A DNA stretch of 64,000 bases, taken from the NCBI GenBank assembly GCA_018350325.1, contig JAEVLN010000006.1:3648056-3712055 (forward strand). Reading direction: 5' to 3'. Every line of letters begins with the position of its first letter. Position 1 is the first letter of the stretch. This DNA is from Globodera rostochiensis. Taxonomy: Eukaryota > Nematoda > Chromadorea > Rhabditida > Heteroderidae. The notes beneath the pieces were generated by a model. It was not told the DNA's origin and ran no database searches. It saw only the letters and a program-made list of their open reading frames with translations. A program made the position numbers and the translations under genes. Positions 60,171 through 64,000 of this stretch are shown in pieces.

Positions 60171-60929
60171 CTTAATTTTTTCCAAATTTTAGTTGTCAAT
60201 TTTTTTTTATTGAAATTTTCATATAATGTAGTAACTGAAAAAATCTATCATTGTCGCCGATAAATTTTTTTTTAAATGTTCATCTAGAAAAGCAGGGTAG
60301 GCATCAGCGTGTAACCGGATGTCAAAAAAATTTCCGAAATCCGAAATTCCTTGCCCAAAAAGTCCGGAAAATTTCAAATTTTTAAATTTCCTATTTTTGA
60401 AAATAATTATAGCAAATAATAATTAACACACTTTGCGGTAAATTTCTGATATACAATTGGTAGGGTCCAACAGCGCCAGCGGGAAAATTTTTTTAACATT
60501 TTTAAGAAATTTTCAAAAATTCAATTTTTTGCGAATTCTGCTTCATTTCTGGGTGTAAGGGGGTCAGCGGTGCCAATAGGCGCCGCCGAGAATTTTACAA
60601 AAATCGGCAATCTTTGTTACGAAATTGAAGCAAAATTGGGAAAGATGTGATGAGTTGAATTAATTCAAAAAAAACAATTCATTTTTTGCGCATATTTTAA
60701 TTTATGATAAATATGCTCCTTTAAAGATTGAAATTTTTTCATTCTTTTACAAAATTTATGATTGTTTAATCTGCCTTCAACCAAAATCCTCAGCCTTTGC
60801 ATTTATCCATAGAAAAAAAATAGTTCGGATAGAAACCAAAAAGCACACAAAATGCAACAGAATAAAAGTGATGACAAATCGGAAAAACGGCAGAAAAAAA
60901 TAATGAAGCATATCTGACGATAAAATCAA

Positions 60930-62494
60930 TCATCTTTTGGTTGAAATGTCATTGATGTTCTTCTTGACGCTTTGCAAATTTTTTCGAATTATTTTTTGCT
61001 TCACAGCGTTTGTGACGGCACGAATGCCGTTGACTGCATCAATTGGAAGTGAAATGGCGCAACCGACTGCCAATGTTGCCAACGAAATGGGTAAACAAAA
61101 TGAGCAACATACTGCAGCTTTACAAGCTTTTTCAGTGGCAGCACATGACTTTGGCATTTCTGCAGCCTTATCCTTTGCATGGGAAAGCTGCTTTTCCAAA
61201 TCTTTAAAAATAGTGTAAATTAGAGAAAGGACTTGAAGACCGACCGATCGAGAATCTCGTAAAATCTCGAATCTCGAAAAATCTCGTATCTCGGAGATTC
61301 GAATTTCGATCGAGAGTCTCGATTGGTCATTTCTCTAGTGGAAATAAAAGCATAAAATATTTGGATGTCAAAATAATTTTAATGTTTACCTTCCTTTTTG
61401 TAATAATACATTTGGAAATGTTCCACATATTCTTTTTGCTTTTCGGGTGTTGCCAAAATTCGCATTATTTCCAAATTCTGATAAGCTTCATTAATTAGTT
61501 CCAACACTGATTCGTCGACATCTTCCGCAATTCTAAAATTTTAAAGACTGCACCACTCACTATTTAACTTAAATTACTTTTTGCAAAGCTTTGAACAAAT
61601 GGATTTGTCGAATTTAGCAATTTCTTTTTTGTTTTTTGCTTTATCTTTTTCAATTTCCATAGCCTTCATTAAACGCCCATCAGTTTTATAAGCGTCCAAA
61701 GATTTAAGAAATTCTGTCGGTCCGTCCACAGAGGCGTCCCAATAGGCGCTAATTGTGTCGAACAATTTCGACACGTCTTCACGCGTTATCTGAATGAATT
61801 GAAATTTTAATATTTTTGTGAATTTTTGAATTTTGAATTGTACCGTTTTAAAATTGCTTAATTTGTCGAGCATCTTCGTTCTTTCTTCCATTAGATCATT
61901 TGCTTGCGGAATTTCTTCAATTTGATTGCAGCGATTGGCGTTGTGTTTATCAATAGCGCTTAACGACGTTTTCAGCCACTTTAGCGTTTCTTTACTTATT
62001 GGTTGATTAACAACCTCATAGCCAATGATTTTGTTTGTAGGATGATCAAAATGCTTTTTTGTTGGCTGAACATTTCCGATTCCACTAATTGATTGATATG
62101 GATCCTTGCCAATTTCTCTCATTGGCAGACCAGAAGAGTCTGTTGGATCAGTGCCATTTTGTCGATTTTCATTAAAAAGTTGTTGTTGAATGTTGCTGAT
62201 TCTGTTTGTATGATGATCAGAATGTTTTTTTGTTGGCTGAACAGAATTTCCAATTCCTCTATTTGGTTGATCTGGATCCTTACCAATTTCACTCATTGAC
62301 AGACCAGAAGAGTCTGTTGGATCAGTGCCATTTTGTCGATTTTCATTAAAAATTTGTTGTTGAATGTTACTGATTCGAATGATTTCCTTTAATTGTTGCT
62401 GATACTGTTGATCTTTGCTTAACAATTGATCATTATTGACGCTGCTTGTTGCAGCGATCAGATGTGCTGTGATTAATAGAAATAAATGAAGCAT
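60930..62494 (-). CDS. Predicted secreted repeat-containing protein, 425 residues
   Basis: Minus-strand exons 62494-61844, 61789-61578, 61532-61390 and 61201-60930 all close in phase. MLHLFLLITAHLIAATSS is a signal peptide. A Gln-rich N-terminal part contains two copies of a roughly 60-residue unit with RISNIQQQ, FNENRQNGTDPTDSSG and EIGKDP. The middle is helical and charged (LFDTISAYWDAS, KFDKSICSKLCKK, ELINEAYQNLEIMR, EYVEHFQMYYYKKE). Near the C-terminus a Cys-rich hydrophobic segment (CSFCLPISLATLAVGCAI) could cross or insert into a membrane. The first intron is 54 bases and stop-free, so retention would add 18 residues. I do not recognise the family. Confidence 0.8.
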
Positions 62495-62939
62495 TGACAC
62501 TTTTAGGGTATTTGGAGTAAAAATAATGTTTAATTAATGTAAATAAACCCCCATTTATACTGTTTGGCTTTAGGTGTTTATTTATCTAAATTCTCTAAAA
62601 TTATACAATGATGACGTCAAAACAAACTACACAATCCAACGGGCTGTGTCCAATGCAATTTGGCATTTGTAGGTTGAATTTTTATTAGAAAACATTTGCT
62701 TTTGAAAAATCAGTTTTCTTTTAAAAAATTTTTTAAAGATGTTGTTACAGAAAAACGACTTGTGAAAAGTCTGGAATGTTTAGGTTTTTAGATGATAAAA
62801 ATAAAAAATATATATAAAATAGTTAATTAAATTTTTGTTTTATATGGAAATAGTCCATCTTGTAAAAAGACAACCTATGCCACCAAATGTTTATTTCCAA
62901 AATATTAAAGTGCCGCAAAATGAGTGCCATTCATTTGGA

Positions 62940-63157
62940 TCATTTGAAATTGGCTTTTGTCGTCGTTTTACGCGTTGCCAACCCTTTCTCCTTCAGTTTG
63001 GCCTCTTTTTGATCGTTTGGCAACATTGCGCAGCTTCCCGCCTTGCCGGAACAGTAAAAGCGTGGTCCAATCCGGTTGTAAAGCGACAGTGCCATCGCGC
63101 ACGCGCCCTGTTGTAAGCCGTTGCCACAGTAGCAACATGTAAAGCACTTTTTGTGTA
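62940..63157 (-). CDS. Cys-rich terminal exon of an unknown protein
   Basis: After a TTTTCAAG acceptor the minus strand reads KCFTCCYCGNGLQQGACAMA, then RFYCSGKAGSCAMLPND and a Lys/Thr-rich tail, stopping at 62940. Cysteine density is high and the exon is GC-richer than its surroundings. The upstream exon is not seen. It may belong to a small secreted protein. Confidence 0.5.
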
Positions 63158-63308
63158 CTTGAAAAGAATAAAATTAAGTAAATATAACATTTTTTATTTA
63201 ATTTAATTTAATTTTCTAAATTTTTCGTGTAAAATGTCCTGTGCTTTAAAATATGATTCATTTAAATTTTGAACATGTTAAAATATTATTACAATTGGAA
63301 GTTTATAG

Positions 63309-63801
63309 TAGGGCTGGGATTTATAGTTGCTAAAAATCTCAAAATAGTTAATTTTTTAGTGGCTTAAAAAGTCGAAAATAGTTTCTAAAATGTGCCAGAA
63401 AGGGGTGTAAACTGGTCTAAAAAATTTGTCGCGATATTAAACCATTTTTGTGATAACAAAAAGTAATAAAAATTTTGTATATGGAGAATTTTAAAAATTC
63501 GATTTTTTGGCTGGCAGAATTTTTAGTCTCAAAAAAGTTCATTTTTAGGGGTGCATTTTTTGAAAATTAGAAAAAAAAATCGATCTTAGGGGTGCATTCG
63601 GTTTTATTGCATTTTTCTTAAGTTTCCAAAAAATGCCAAAATAGTTTTTTTAAACTATTATAGTTGCTAAAAAATAAAAAACTATGAAATAGTTGCTAAT
63701 AACTCGATAAAAAACAATCGTTGTGACATAAAAACATGATTTTCGTGCAGCAAGGCGCTTTCAGAAAAAAAATAGTTTAAAAACTATAAATCCCAGCCCT
63801 A
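63309..63801. mobile_element. Inverted-repeat element with AGGGCTGGGATTTATAGTT ends
   Basis: The ends AGGGCTGGGATTTATAGTT (from 63310) and its complement (to 63800) are perfect over about 19 bases. Interior words are TAGTTGCTAAAAA and TTAGGGGTGCATT, the latter twice. A partial copy occurs at 58100-58340 and a relic near 36700-36880. Target duplication is unclear. No coding capacity is seen. Confidence 0.8.
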
Positions 63802-64000
63802 TTTATGAGAGTATTATTAAGTAAAAATTCCCAAAGAGTTCAGTTAAACAAATAAAATTGCAAACCTAAAAATTCAATTGAAACTAAACCACCAAATTAA
63901 AATAAATCAAATATAATTTATCATTTAATGAAATTTATACTAAATTTAACAAAACCAAAATTGTAATTAAAATTATTGTTTATTTAACATATTATAACAC

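Noticed and set aside
61240..61345. Possible regulatory palindromes (TCTCGA words)
   Set aside because: They are a relic of the iterated-word elements seen elsewhere and lie in an intron.

Overview
This is a stretch of an AT-rich eukaryotic genome with short GT-AG introns. The best fit is a cyst nematode of the genus Globodera. Two neighbouring genes encode secreted multi-domain CLE peptides with a RVTPGG(P)D dodecapeptide core and a shared signal peptide. A glutathione-synthetase-like gene fragment and secreted RING-H2 proteins fit the same group. Genus is inferred from these families; species is not decided.

Layout. 1-511 is the end of a hAT-like element. 571-1648 is the C-terminal half of a glutathione synthetase-like gene. 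1649-9067 holds no gene I can support. 9068-12266 (+) and 14390-17017 (-) are two paralogous eight-exon genes facing each other tail to tail, with isolated exons between them, one carrying GDCGGPL. From about 20200 to 38560 lies a direct duplication of a CLE locus (genes at 24290-25279 and 37324-38184). Each copy was invaded by different transposons: a 2.9-kb hAT-like element with ATTTATAT target duplications upstream of copy 1, and a 10.4-kb nest with GTAATAAT duplications just upstream of copy 2. The nest contains a gypsy-type retroelement (-), a BEL/Pao element (+) inserted into its reverse transcriptase, a TA-flanked foldback element, and a broken glycoprotein (env-like) gene.

40687-42155 holds two tandem genes for small secreted Ala/Lys-rich proteins with dibasic sites. 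42455-44530 is a charged Ser/Lys-rich gene. 46416-53573 is the most interesting block: a secreted RING-H2 protein, a TPR (RMD-like) gene, a predicted secreted protein with two ubiquitin-interacting motifs, and a second secreted RING-H2 protein whose zinc-finger loop is expanded by tandem repeats. The rest of the window holds coiled-coil exons, a predicted 425-residue secreted protein (60930-62494), small Cys-rich exons and many short inverted-repeat elements.

Exon boundaries were placed by eye from GT/AG sites and reading phase. Where all phases close across a gene I say so. No search or alignment was run.
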